A DNA stretch of 64,000 bases from Phalacrocorax aristotelis (GCF_949628215.1 NC_134311.1:13020582-13084581), one strand, 5' to 3'. Counted from the stretch's first letter, positions 12,781 to 33,275 are shown. Made by a program: numbers and translations. The notes: generated by a model from the letters alone, not told the origin.

Positions 12781-14438
12781 TACCTAGGCTTGCCCCTCAG
12801 AAACCAGGGCTCTGCACACACGTGTGACAGCTGTGACATGGACAGCTGCATGACATTTCTATATAGTTGGATTGCAGGTGTTTGTGCTTCACTTTGACCT
12901 GCTCTGAGAGGGACCGAAAAATGTGACACCCACCCAGATGTGACGGACTGTGGGGCATAAACAGCACATTTAGCTGTGGGGCAGCATGGCCTTCCATTCT
13001 GGCCTGCATCTGCTGTGTGAGGAAGACCATGATTCTCCAGCATTTTTAACTGCTCTTTGTCCAAAACAGTCCCTTTTGCTAGGCATTAGCACAACTTCAC
13101 CTCTGGGGCCAAGTGAAGCCCTAGTTTGTGTCAAGTGCGAATCCTAGCCTGGCTGTGTTTTTGTCGTTGATCCTCTTTTTTTTAATAAGTTTTGCTTTCT
13201 AAATTAAGGCATAATATTACTAATGTCAGCAAACACTGCAGTGTGACTAGTGCTTGAAATTAGGCCACAGCCAACCCCTCACCCTTACTGTCCCCCATTC
13301 CACTACAGGAACATCTTCGGTCTTTTCCAGCAGCAACAGGTCACTATTTGCCCCATCAGAGCGTGTGCAATAACCAGCTGCTGCATGGGGGCATGGAAGA
13401 GGACACCCTCTCCTCTCCTCTTAACGAAAGGTCTGTGTGCCCTTTCACTGAAAGCCATTTCACCCCGAGGGCATCTTACTCAACAAGTCAAGGCTGGGTT
13501 TAGCATTAAATTTAACCCTACAAACCAGTTCTGGACCCAGAAACAGATCTTTATTAATACTGCTCTGCTGCCTATCTGGGAGTTCGCATCTTGGTGACAA
13601 TCAAATAACAGAGGCTTACCCAAGTCCCGATGTAGAGAAACAGGGCAGCATTAAAACATGCAATTTCTGTACCAGCCTCAACATGTACAGCCAAGTAACC
13701 ACAAACCTCAATAGTTTATTACTCTGGGGAGCAGTGAAGCCACTTATTGCATAGGATACGCATATTTTTATATAAAAATGATTAAATACATCCTGGTACA
13801 TGAAAGAGACAGGCTGCCCCTGTCAGAGCCTGAGCAGTGACTACCCGGGCTGTATGGTGACGAGTAATGCCTGCTCCATCGACAAGGGCAAGTTCAGCAG
13901 CACTGGAACCTTCAAGCCACGCCGCGGCACAGCAAAGTGGGGACACTGTAGCTGATGCTCCTTCCCGTACGCTTCCAGTACATTCCTTGAACAGTTTTGC
14001 TGTCAGCCACACCAGCCTCTGCAACATTCTCACTTAAGGGAAACTTCAGTGATAGGCAGAACACATCAAGAGAAAGACTTCTAAATCATTGTTTCTTTCC
14101 TCTCAGTAGAAACCTAGAACTGGGCTCAACACCTCAGCTTCTGAATTAAAATAAATCCTTTCGTCCAAACACAACACTTCTTCCCGACTTCTGTTCACGT
14201 ACAGGTTAGTGTGGCAGAACCACAACAAAGCTGCAAACACACCTTCAATTTCAGAATTCACTTTATTTTTTGTTGGGGGGATTTTTTCTTCAGTTATTAC
14301 GAAGTTAGCATGCTGCTGTTTCCGGGCTACTTTTTCCAATGTTACCTTTGTCATTCCAGTTAACAAAAACCATACATGTCGAGGTCTTTGCTGTAGCCTG
14401 AAATCTGAGCCAGTTTGTAAGATGATTTTTTTGAAAAG
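12781..14438 (-). other. ACTL7A upstream flank and APTX 3' untranslated region
   Basis: No coding homology is visible on either strand. The part nearest 14,438 is the APTX 3'UTR. Minus-strand AATAAA hexamers suitable for APTX occur at 14263-14268, 13715-13720 and 13550-13555, and I cannot choose between them. The boundary between the APTX 3' end and the ACTL7A promoter lies somewhere between about 12.8 and 13.5 kb. Confidence 0.55.
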
Positions 14439-17400
14439 TCATTTTGGCCAATGTTTCCTGAGATGTTCCTTTAACTGTGGGATAGTGGACAGCTGTTGTT
14501 TGCAACAATGGCATTTGAGGGGCAGTTTGAGAAGTTCAGAGACACGATCCTTCACCGTCACTTTTCCCTTGCTTCTTACCATCTCTATCACATCTGAAAT
14601 AAGAGACAGGAGGTGTTGGGACCATGCAGTGTTGCGAAACACATGACGATGCAGAATCTCTGCGCACTGCTTCTCATGCACAGCATGTGATCGCTGCATT
14701 CTGATTTAAACCAGCCACAAAATGCGGTTGCCTTTACTTAGCACTATTCCCTAATATCTTAAATTACATAAAACCTTTCACTTATCACAATAGAATTTAT
14801 GGTTTACACATGTTTGGGGAAAAAAGCCCAAAGCCAGAACACACAAGCAGGTTTGTGTGTTATGAATACCTTTTCTAATAATTACCTTCAGAGTTTAAGA
14901 AGTAGTCTGTAGTAAAAGAGTTCCAGTGCTTTTTTGTTTTCAGGGCTGGAGAGTCAAAATCCTGGCTGATTACATGCAAATGTAGCTGGCTGAAACAAAT
15001 ATGTAGGTAAGAGAGAATAATAATGTTAATGCCTGAAGTTCTTTTGCAGTAGTACCAGTTGCAAACGTAATTCAGCAGAGCCGGACTGCCAGCCTTATGG
15101 ATCAGTCTTACCACATCTGATCCACAATCCTGTGGCAGAAGAGGCCCGTCTGTTCTGGAAGCACCATGTCATGCCAAGGGTTTCACTTAAGCAGTCAAGG
15201 TCACTAGTCTGCATATGCTACTGGCCCCTAACTACAGTCTCTATCCCTGCTAGCTTCCAAAAAAGGCAGACAGTGGTTTTAATAAACCAAAAGATTTAAG
15301 CTTTGTAAAGTACCTGAATGGGACTTGATCAGTGCCCAAAGCTTTGTCCAAGAACTGCAGAACAACTTAGGAACACTGACTGTAGTACCCATGGGCATTT
15401 GGACAGTGTAACATCTGGACTTATTTATACACAGGATTCAAATCCTTCCTCAGTATCAGGACAGATTTGATAGGCTTAAGACTCACCCCCTGATCACAGC
15501 TCAGTGCACAAGGTGGGGATGCCCTAGCACCTGGCAGTTGGCAGTGCCGCCTGTTGCTGGGACTGCAGCACAGGCATGCCGTAGCTCCAGCTACAGACCT
15601 CTGCTAGGGGAACCCAATGGGGGCTCCCCACTGACCCACGACACCTGCGTAGCCCATTGGCATGTACACAGCAGCACATGCGCAGCCGCACCCAGACGAC
15701 TTGGACACCAGCAATGCCAGATCACATTAAAGATTTAGCCCCAAATCTGTATAACCAGAATGGGGTCTCCACCTGATGACTCATCTAGGTCTTACCTCAT
15801 ACTGGGGATAGCGTGATAACCCAGTCTGAACTTCAGGCTCTCTCTGGAAGGGCACTGTTCAATCATTTTTTGCCCAACGCCATGCATATGTTCCAGAAGT
15901 TCAAGATGGTCCCTGGTAACTGACTTCAAGCTTGAAATAGGGTCCCATGGTAAGATAAGCCAGTGGTAACGAGCTTTGGGATATTTATCCTTGATGACTA
16001 CAGTCTTGTCATCTTTGTAAACCTTGCAAAACAAATAACTAGATTACTTACTGATTGGAAGTTAAATATCTTATTCCTATAAGCACTATATTGGATTTTT
16101 GAGACACTACCTATCTGCACATCCCATTGTGGTTGCAGAAGTCCCTAAGAACACATAGGCGTTGCTAGTGGAACACGTACTGCCAGGAAAAAAGCCAGGA
16201 AAGATTACTAGATGGGGAGAAATGTCAAGCAGCAGAGCGTTGCACTTCAAGGAGGACTTCTGCTGGAACTAGGCTGGCCCAGGATATGTGCCCTCTTCCA
16301 TACCACGTGCCAGGCAGCTACAGAGAGATGTTCCAGCATCCCTCTTATATACTTTAAGGGAAAAGCTGTCAATTCTTATACAGCAGTAAGTTAACCACAG
16401 CTACACGTGGATATGAACTCTTGAAAATCACCTGGACTCAGACACCAGTGAGGTCCAGGAGATTCTGCTCCCACCAGACTCCATTCAGGCTCTGTGGTCA
16501 CTGACACAAAATCACGGCACTGTGCTCACTTTAGAGCAGGTAGGAACACACTGGACCGCCGCATCGTTCACAGATTTCTGGAGTGAACCACAAGCCTCAG
16601 AGGTGCTACGTACGATGTGCTCAGCGCTGCAGACTGCCAGCAGCATTACACAGACAAAAACATTCCAGTCTAAGCTATTTCAGTTTGTGCTACCAAATAC
16701 GCTACCTGGTAAGATCACTTGCAAAAAAGAGGCCAGGTTCCTGCCTATCACGCCCTTCTTCCCGCGCTTTCATTTTGTTTTGCCTTCCACAACAATCTGA
16801 CACAGCTGATGAAGGGAAACAGTAGGAAAGCATGTGGAGAACCCAGGGACAGCCTGCTCCTGGCAATAAAAATCTGCCATGTTCTGGAGCAGAAACTGTG
16901 CGCTGTGTCTCTTCTATCTCTTAGCGGGTCTACTGCTGAGAGGTGGATGATGTCTTTGTCTAATCTGTGCTAATTATTCTCCTGTGCTTATACACAGAGC
17001 TGATCAGTCTTGCTCTACAGGAAGATGAAAATTTTATCAGTGTACAAATCATAGGGCTGATTATTTCAGCAGCAAGACTGCTAGATGCTGTCATATTTTT
17101 ATATAAACACATTAGTGTCTGCATGTGCAGCCAGTGGGAATGGGATCATGATCAAATGTTTTCAGAAGAAAGAAATATTGACATTTATTTAATAATTGAT
17201 TAAAAAGCAAAGATAGGAATTCTATCGTTTGTGTATTTAGTTCAGAACCACAACCAGTAAAGCTAACACTAAGTCACAAAGAGTTATTTCTGTTCTAACA
17301 TTCAATGAACAGTTTTAAAACCAGCTTATCTTTTGGGTCAAGAAAGCACTGTCTGGTAAGTGCTAAATGAAATTCCGCTTAAGGGGTGAAGATTAAGCTT

Positions 17401-20400
17401 CATGTTTAAAAAGTAAGGAAGTACGTCAATAGCTTTATCACTCCTCAAAGAAAGACTTGTTTGAAACTGCTGGCATTTCCAGGAGAATGAGCATCCAGTT
17501 CTCCTCCAACTCTACGCAGTTCAACACTTTAGACTTGAACTTAAAAAAAAACAAAAAAAGAGGGACCTTTTGGTTAGTTATCACAGAAATTATTTAATTA
17601 TTTTCAGACTGAGGGCGATCATCACCTGAACGGGAGCAGGGAGGTTGTGGGATCTTTGCCCTTGGAGATCATCTCAACTCAAACAGACAAGGGCTGGGGC
17701 AATCACATCGAGGGCATTTGGTCAGACTGGGTGACCTCCGAAGGTCTTTTCCAATTGAAATTATTCAGTGATTTCCAGAAGCAAGTATCACAGGTGTCTG
17801 TGATATCCATCCTCCTGAAGACATATTCCTGCTAAGAAGTACAAAGGGAAAAACACCTCTCTGATGTGAAGATGGCTGTGCAGCAGGCAGCCAGCCAAAA
17901 CCTAAGCTAAATGGACCCAAGCTTCAGGCCTTACTCTGCCAGACAGTGGAATACTGATGGAGAGCATTCTCCCTGTTTTGGAGTTGAGATAAAAAGCTTG
18001 CTTTTGAGAAGGAGATGTCTATATATCTGCCATAACTTAAAAATAAAATGCAAATAGGTGCTATATATGGATAGGGAAGATTCTCTCAGGGCTCCCTCAG
18101 AATACAGTAACAAGGAAGTGCGTACACCCTGCAGCCACAAAAAACATTGGTCAGATTTCTCCATCTTTAGTCTGACCTCCCCAAAAACAGGCAGCAGACA
18201 ACAAAAAAAGAGCTCGAGGAAAACCATTGCGCAGCCATAGGGAAGGAGAAGGAGGGAGGAGCATCTGCAGATTAGAAGAAACCACCCAGGAAGTTCCTGT
18301 CGGCACAAGGAAACAGGGTGGAGGAGAAGCCCCAGGGTCACATCCTGCCAGCTGGCACAGAAGTACTGCAGTCAGGAGTCTACTGGAAACCAGGAAACTG
18401 CACCATGCCTGGAAACAAGGCAGTGCTGACTGCCGGGAAACAGAAGCCTCTGCTACTTGCTCACCCTCAAACCACACCCCCATTTTAGCTGGTTTCCCTG
18501 AGGAAACAAAGCAACTGCACTGCTTGTCCGCTCTCCCAACAACCTCTTTGAAATCTGTTGGCCAAATTTGGCAGTGTAGAGGACTCAATAAAGATAACAA
18601 CATTCTGCAAAATCAGTATAGTAGAGACTACCAAATTAATGCTGCTACAGAGAGAGGTGCAAGTACAATTCAGCCCTTACACAGTACTCCATAGGAAATC
18701 CTGCTTAATTACATCATTAAAGTAAACTGCAAAAGGAAGAAAGAAAGCTCATTTAACTTTGTTAGACAGGAACTGCTGTAAAGGACAAGTGTACAGCTCT
18801 CACCTGCATTTCTGGATCTTGCATGGAGCTCTTTAGACCCTGACTCCAGTGTCCCAAATGTTCCTAAATCACAGAAGGAAAAAAGTAATGTATAAGAGAA
18901 TTAAGAGTCCAATTATGTGTTTTAAAGCATTCAGTTAAGTCCTTTCATTAGTATACAAGGGTAAAATAACAGCTGAATGACAGCTGAATTATTTTCTTTC
19001 TATAAATGCCAACGCAGCTGCTCCAACTGCCCCCACAATGCTACTTTTGAAAACTTTTAACGAAACACTGTTAAGATTCAAAGTTAAGTTTTTCAAATGT
19101 TGGAAATTTAACAACATGGAGCTCTAGGTGTGTTTGAATTTAATAATTTTGCACGCACATGTTATGGCACAGTCATTGATTACTATTGATGGCGGATTAC
19201 TTTACTAGAAGACCCTCTGCTTCATGGATCACAAGGGCCAAAGGACATCCATTAACTGTCCTGTCACATGCTGCTCTGCACAGGACAAAGAAGTGGTTGC
19301 GGTGTGTGGCCCTGCTCTTAAGATGTATTTATATTTTTATATTGTGCAAGGAGTGGCTTGTATAGAAAACAAGAAAGGCACAGGAAGATCAAGCCAACAC
19401 TAACTTGGTTACTGAATCCCTACAGAAGTTGCCTCGAATGCAATTTTTTCAAAACATAGTGTTCTATCTGTTCAGATCACTTTACAGGCATTATCGATGA
19501 TTGTCATCATATTCTAATAGAGAAAGATGTTCAAACATAAATGCTGACAGAGAAACAGTGTGAATCACCTTGTCTCTCTGCTCATACCGCCACAAATCTG
19601 GCCCTAACGTAACTAGCCTGAGTTCACAAACAAAATAAGTGGTCAACCCACCACAACCAGGGACTGAAATTTTGTCCTGAGGGGGTTTAATTTCTGTGCC
19701 TTCTCCTCCAGAAACTGCACTGTTATAGTTCCTGATGCACTAAGCAGTCTTTTATTTCACCCATGCCAGCGGGGCTAAAACTCCCTTTCGAAAGATTTTG
19801 GTTGGTAACATTCATTAATGTAAACATGGTTCTACCACAACAAATTACAAAAGCAGGAGGGTGGAAAAAAAGCCAATTAAAAAAAAGAGGGTCAAGTTGT
19901 TCCACTCTCTGTGCATAAGCTTTTAGATAACCACCACTCCATTTGCAACACAGCAGATTTCATCTCAAGAGCCAGCACAGTATCCTTGTGTGACTCCAGC
20001 TAAACTGAGCTCATGTGGACTGCCCTTCTAGCAGAAACTGTGGCAGGAACAAGAGATTAAATCCTCGCTCGCTACAAAAGGAAGCCCCTTCACACCCACC
20101 CACCCCCCAGCCCAAATTAGAAGGGGTACCAGGTAACTTTGTCAGGACCTGGGTGATGTCAGGAGTTGCTGCCTCAGCGCACATCAGCTCACATGCTCTG
20201 AATACTCTGTTCACCTGAGACACTTCCCCATCAGCAGGACCCACAAAAGTGAAAGACCAAAGCCCTGATGGAGTGGACAACCCAAGGAGAAAGGGCACAT
20301 GGACTAATACCAGTACACTTGCCTTTTTGCTCAAAGTTCCTTCATGTGGAGATACGCTGGTCTTGCTTAGCCTCTGATTTGCAGAACTGCCTTGTGTATC

Positions 20401-23400
20401 CACCACCTCCATCTTCATTGTTTTTCTGGGCACAAGCTCTACGTCATCATTCTCGCAGGAATCCTCACTTGGTGTCTCGTCCGTTTGTATCTTCTCTTCT
20501 GCTTTTGTAACAGTTTTCCCTGACTCTTCGGAAAATTGCACCGTGTAGGGGTAAAGTTTATTCACAATATGCAGAACTTGGCCTGGCTTCATTTTCACCT
20601 CTTCATCCTTGCCAATATTCACAAGATCAACACTAGTTGGGTTGACTCCTATCTTTGGTAGGGAGAAAGGGGGGGCAGGGGGGAAAACAAGTGATGTTGT
20701 AACTGGAATCACCAACTACCACTCCATTGCCCTGGAATATCACTATCCTGGAAAGAAAATGCATTTTGTATTTACTGCATCACCTCCCCACAGTGACCCA
20801 CTCCAGAGGACCAGGGAAGTCCAGCGCTGGAGCCACCGCTCCATGGCCCAGCCTTGCAATCATAGCTGTCAGCACACAACCATTGGGGCATGGTGTCGCA
20901 GCAACCCAACAGCACTGCAGCAGCTGGCTACAGAGTTACAGCAAAGCCGATGCCACTCTTTGCTCAAATAAAAAATCAGCAACCTATTAAACAGCCATTA
21001 AAACAGTAACAGCGTTAGTAACGATTATTTCTGAAGAGCAACTTCAGTTTTAACAGATTATCTCAGCCTAATCATCCCCACAGTTTCCTGTTTTCAAATT
21101 ATTTTACTTTTTACTTTGTCTTTCTTCTCCTCTTTACTACATCTTGTTTTGTGTTTCTACTGAATGGCGTTCCATGAACACATTTGCATTCATAATACAC
21201 AAGCATGCTCTTCTGGCTCATTCCAAGAGAGAACGGAGTTCAAGCTCACAAGAGCTGGCTCACCAAGCACAGCCCACTGCCAACACCTGCGACACACTCC
21301 CTCTCAGGGGGGGGAATCAGGAAAAAAGCCTCTCTGGGTCCCCGGAAGAATTCACTACACAGAGACCATCGCTTTGCTCCTGGTTTTTCTTTTTCATTTC
21401 CCAAGCCAAATATGGTAACTCTTATCCAGCCCACAGAAGACTACGCTCAACCACAGTGACAACACTTACCTGCTCCTTCAAGAGAGGCTAAACCTCTCTG
21501 CCCACCTCACCTATATTGTGCAACATATATACCAGCTTATCTGTATTTCAATGTTTTTATTTTCATTTTGCATCTTACACTTTCAGAAAACCAACTCTGA
21601 TATCTATTCTATTCTAGCAGAAAATGAGGACAGCAAGGTCAAATTTTTACCTGCCTCTCACTGCACAAGTTTACAGCTCTATGCAACTCTAAAATAATTT
21701 TCCCCTCAAAACAGTGTTTTAAAGACAGAGAAGTTACCTGAAGTGTAGCTAATAATTGCAAAGTAACACATTTTCCTCCATCTCAGGCATAACTGATAAG
21801 ACAAAGTGGCATGGGCAACATAAGTGACTGCTTGACAGACAGATTTTGCCTGATCGTGAGGGTGACGCAAGGGAAATTAGGAGTCTCCAACTTCACCAAA
21901 ATGCTTTTGGTTAATGTTTATGCATGAAACCAGCTTCAGGAAGCCAGCTCTTCCCTGTGAATGATAAACTCTGTCACAGAATGTTTCTTTAGCTTTGTCA
22001 CGGTGATACCTGCCTGCTTCACAAGATGGTACTGTGCCTCTCATCACTTGGTATTCACTGTGTTGAAACACCTGCCTGATTGCAGCCAGGATCTCTTTAG
22101 CCTACAGTTCCGCAGTTTCACTCAAGTCAAGTACAATTCACATCCCCTGGGCCAATACGCTATCAAACAACTGATCACCAGAACCCTGTGCTGCACATAA
22201 ATCACCTGGGAAGCAAATCTAGAGCAGGCAGTGAGAACATGCCAGCACCCACCACCAGCAAGTATTCCCAGCCCTGAGATTCCAGTAACACGGTATTCAA
22301 ACTGTAGCTAAGGCTGACTTTGGAAAACTGTCCGAGAGATCTTTGGTGGACTCACCTGACACTGGTGGAGTCCCTGTGCTTACTGAGCTCTGGAGGCGTT
22401 TTGACAGAAGAAAATAGTCCTCAGTAGGCAGAACACACTGATGTGCTGCCCACACATGCTGATGCTGCAGGTGCACATGCACGCCCCAGCACGTGAAGCT
22501 AGAGAATATTCCCTTCATATTACCTCAGGTATACCGGTCCTCATAAGTATGAGAGAATAGGCCTACATCCATCCAGTTAGTAACATGAGAATGCCGTCAG
22601 GGCTGCCTCACATCCCTTCCCTTCCCAGAGGCGACCACACCTTCGGTCTATCAGTCATCAAAACAAAAGCCTCCCAGGACTGCGCAGTCCCATTAACACA
22701 AGAACAAATTTGACCTTAAATGAAGGGCTGCCTCAGCTTTAGAAGTTTAAGGTGCTGGAGGCAGAGCGGCAAGTTTAGGGAAGGAACTCCAAAACCTCCC
22801 AAAAGTAGCACCTGGAAGAACAGGTTGAAGATTCACAGCAGCATCCCCTGATGCTGCATGTCTGGCTCTCTAAGACTAGAGCATATCTGGGAAGAATAGT
22901 GCAGTCTTCTCATTGACGTACACACACACACACAAAAAAAAGACATCCCTTCTGAGGACCACTTGCTGTGCTCTCCTCGGTCATAAAACAGCTTCAGGCC
23001 ATTCAGACCCCGTGATCAGAACAATCGCTTGCAGCATTTGTGGAGTTTAAGTACAACAGCTGACCCAGTAAGTATCAGAAATATTGTACACCTATTTAAA
23101 AACATACCTGCTTAACTGTGACATACCCCTTGTTACAGTCTGCTTTTAATTGAACTGGAAAGAAAGAACAAAGTGTCACAAAACAGTGTAAATAGAATGG
23201 CCAGAACTCCGCTGAACTACCCCATGCATAAAACATTCCTGTATTTTAATATCTGCTACCTCTGTGAATGTACACACAGAATACTTCTGCCTCATCCCCT
23301 GTTCCCAGGACCACAGGTAAAATGGAACCAACCCATACACTGAGTCACACCTGAGCATTTCACACCATGAATCAGCAAAGTTACTGCAGAATAAAGGTGA

Positions 23401-24222
23401 AATCTGTGGGAGTCTTCTACACGTTCTTGCTATTCTCACCAGCCCTCTAAGACAACAAGGCATGGAGAGGGACTTGTCCAGACGGAAGAAAGACAAGGCA
23501 GGGAAGATGTGAAGGGCAGTAATTTATAGGTCACAGATTTTTAGCATGTTCTCCCGGTGCATCTATAAAATAGCACGTCATACTAAAAATCAGTTGGTGG
23601 AAGACTAGGGAGATGAAGTCCCACGCACAGAACAAGAGCACAGGCAATGAAACATGACTGCGGGCTTGGGGAGTCATGTAAATGTTCAATGCCTTAGATT
23701 ATGAAGGTGAACTTCATGTTATTAGGTGTCTCCTCTGATTTTTCAGGAGCCAGAGATCTCCATAAGCACTTACAAAAAAACCTTTATTACTTCAAGAATG
23801 AGGCAACACTATGGACCATGCAGAGAAAAGAGACCATAAGCCAGTAACTGCAGAAGCAAGCCTATGGAAAGCCTGCTTAGATTTCAAGGCAAACCTGTAA
23901 TATCCCATTTAGACCTTGCTCAAAGCAGGCTTACAAATTAGGGCAAAACATCAGTCCATTAGCTTCACTGTAATTTATCCAAACAGAAGAATGATGTTTA
24001 TTGATAAACACAAGTGCCGTACTTGTACGTCACACTCTTCACAAGCTTGGTTGCTGCTGCTTGTAGAAAATGGGATTTGAGCTAAGCCTTACCTTGCTGC
24101 CGTGAACACTTCTTATCCGTTATCCCAGTCTCTGGGCCACGCCCAATTACAACTGCTTCCAAGTGTGGCAGTTTCATTCGCTGACTGCATTTCTCTTTCC
24201 CCACAAGCCAGCACACACGCAT
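14439..24222 (-). CDS. APTX: Aprataxin, complete, seven coding exons, 350 aa
   Basis: Aprataxin removes 5'-AMP from abortive ligation ends during DNA single-strand break repair. Coding exons in transcript order: 24222-24093, 23154-23108, 20652-20323, 18863-18804, 16022-15796, 14989-14886 and 14593-14439. They sum to 1053 nt with matching phases. The FHA domain (about residues 1-100) opens MRVCWLV and carries [18 protein letters not shown], the phosphopeptide pocket. A divergent acidic linker follows, then [18 protein letters not shown]. The HIT domain contains [10 protein letters not shown] and [11 protein letters not shown]. Its catalytic triad reads Q266-L-H268-L-H270, so the usual first histidine is glutamine. 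The C2H2 zinc finger uses C327, C330, H343 and H347, and the protein ends HLRKHWPK. The intron after the 20323-20652 exon has a GC donor. The start ATG sits 7 nt inside its exon, so at least one upstream non-coding exon exists. APTX is head-to-head with DNAJA1, as in mammals. Confidence 0.97.
14886..14989 (-). CDS. APTX: APTX exon carrying the histidine-triad motif
   Basis: Listed separately because it holds the variant active-site motif. The acceptor is TTTCAG and the exon opens with CCAGCTACATTTGCATG. Joined to ATGAG from the previous exon, this reads S-Q-L-H-L-H-V-I-S. Shifting to the other nearby AG breaks the frame, so the glutamine codon CAG is not a splice-choice artefact. The rest of the exon ([17 protein letters not shown]) is a close match to the family. 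Confidence 0.93.
17630..17780 (+). repeat. CR1 LINE 3'-end fragment in an APTX intron
   Basis: The segment resembles the CR1 3' end: GGGAGGTTGTGGGATC, then CCTTGGAGATCAT, then GACCTCCGAAGGTCTTTTCC. It is old and diverged. Edges are approximate. Confidence 0.7.
20317..20322 (-). promoter_or_regulatory. APTX: Non-canonical GC 5' splice site of APTX
   Basis: The exon ends AGCAAAAAG and the intron opens GCAAGT. Apart from the C this is a perfect donor consensus, which is the usual form of a GC-AG intron. Using it joins S-K-K to E-H-L-G-H-W-S-Q, the same junction residues (KKE) seen in aprataxins. Phase is 0 on both sides. No GT donor nearby keeps the frame and the homology. Confidence 0.85.
22921..22940. 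repeat. Short CA microsatellite followed by an A run
   Basis: About seven AC dinucleotides run into eight or so adenines inside an APTX intron. This is ordinary simple sequence. Confidence 0.85.
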
Positions 24223-24558
24223 CACTGTGCTACAGAGCAGAACAAACGGTACATTATTAACACGTAGCTTCCCGAGGGGTCACCTTCCTGGGGACAGGGT
24301 CCTGGAGGTTCCCATTCATTATCTGATTCATTTCTGCTGACTGGGTCTACATTTCTGAAACTCAAGGCAAAGTGTTAGCATAATCTAGGAGCAAATTGCT
24401 GTTGGGAGGGCAATCCTATTTTCCTTCTTTCTACATCACCGCACATTCTCACATCCGTGGATCGTATACAGGAATAATCAATTGGATCAACAGTTCCGTC
24501 TGACAGAAAACCCTACTCACACAGGAAGTGATTTGTTTCCCACTGAATCAAAGTCGAT

Positions 24559-24593
24559 CTGAGAAATTAACTGAGAAATTAACTGAGAAATTA
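24559..24593. repeat. 12-bp tandem repeat, about three copies
   Basis: The unit CTGAGAAATTAA occurs at 24559, 24571 and 24583, the last copy one base short. It lies in the APTX 5' intronic region at the left shoulder of the CpG island. Confidence 0.95.
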
Positions 24594-25131
24594 CCCACCA
24601 AAACAAAGAAGGCGGCAGAAGACAGAGAGGGCGAGAAAGAGGGACAGCTTCCTCCAGCAGCAGTCTGCAGATGGACCATGCTACAAGACCGGACGCTCAC
24701 GCTTACACCGAATTGACCCCGGACAGCCAAGACCCCGCGCCCCCCACCCTAGGCACGCCTCCCGGCTCTGCCGCCAGCTTATCCCGGTGGAAACAGCCCT
24801 CTGACCCCAGCACGACACCGGCGCTGCCGCTCACTCACAAACGTGTGGCCTGCGGTCAGGCCCGCCCAACCGCAACCCCTCGGTCACGACAGGCCCCCGC
24901 CACCGCTCACCGCACACTCCGCCGTGCCCGGGCGGGGGCCCGGCACAGGCTACCTCCACTAGGCCCGCGGGCGGCCGGCAGCGCCCCGGCCCCGCCGGAT
25001 CGCTCACGGCGGTGGCTACCGGCCCGGGGGGTGCCGGGGGTCTCTGGGCCCCATCCCCATAGCAACCCCGGGCCCCGTCCCCATGGCAACTTGGGGCCCC
25101 CGGCCCTCACCGCGCGCGCCAGCAGTCTCAG

Positions 25132-25136
25132 CCAAT
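25132..25136 (+). promoter_or_regulatory. CCAAT box
   Basis: CCAAT in the context AGCCAATCAG, which fits NF-Y well. It lies in the middle of the CpG island and could serve either the APTX or the DNAJA1 side. Confidence 0.5.
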
Positions 25137-25388
25137 CAGTTGCTGCGGCGCGGCGACCGCGTGACCAGGGGCAGGCGCGGCGCGCGGCTCGGCGCAGGCA
25201 GCCTGAGGCCCGGCGGTAACCCAGCCCCACGGGGCTACAAAGGCGGCGAACGAGGGTGTCGCTGCGTACCCGCCTACAGCTCGGTACCTCCGAGCACCGG
25301 AGATGCCGGGGGTGGGGCCTGCTCAGTGCACACGCGTAACGCCAGAGGGAAGACGATGGCGGCAGCTACCCTCAGGCTGCCCGCCAGA

Positions 25389-25398
25389 GCATGCGCAG
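25389..25398 (+). promoter_or_regulatory. NRF1-type site
   Basis: GCATGCGCAG matches the core of the palindromic NRF1 motif (consensus GCGCATGCGC) and is common in bidirectional housekeeping promoters. It lies about 300 bases upstream of the DNAJA1 ATG. Confidence 0.5.
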
Positions 25399-25457
25399 TG
25401 CGGTGCACGCCGGGAGCAGCGGCGGCGGGCGAGCTGTGCTGTGGTGGGACGGCAGTG

Positions 25458-33275
<7,818 letters not shown>

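Noticed and set aside
12657-13064. 135-codon minus-strand frame just upstream of ACTL7A
   Set aside because: Overlaps the ACTL7A start in another frame and covers the CRE-like site. It has no recognisable motif.
18151-18694. Opposing open frames of about 150 codons in an APTX intron
   Set aside because: Both strands are open over the same purine-rich stretch, a sign of composition rather than coding. No splice support or homology.
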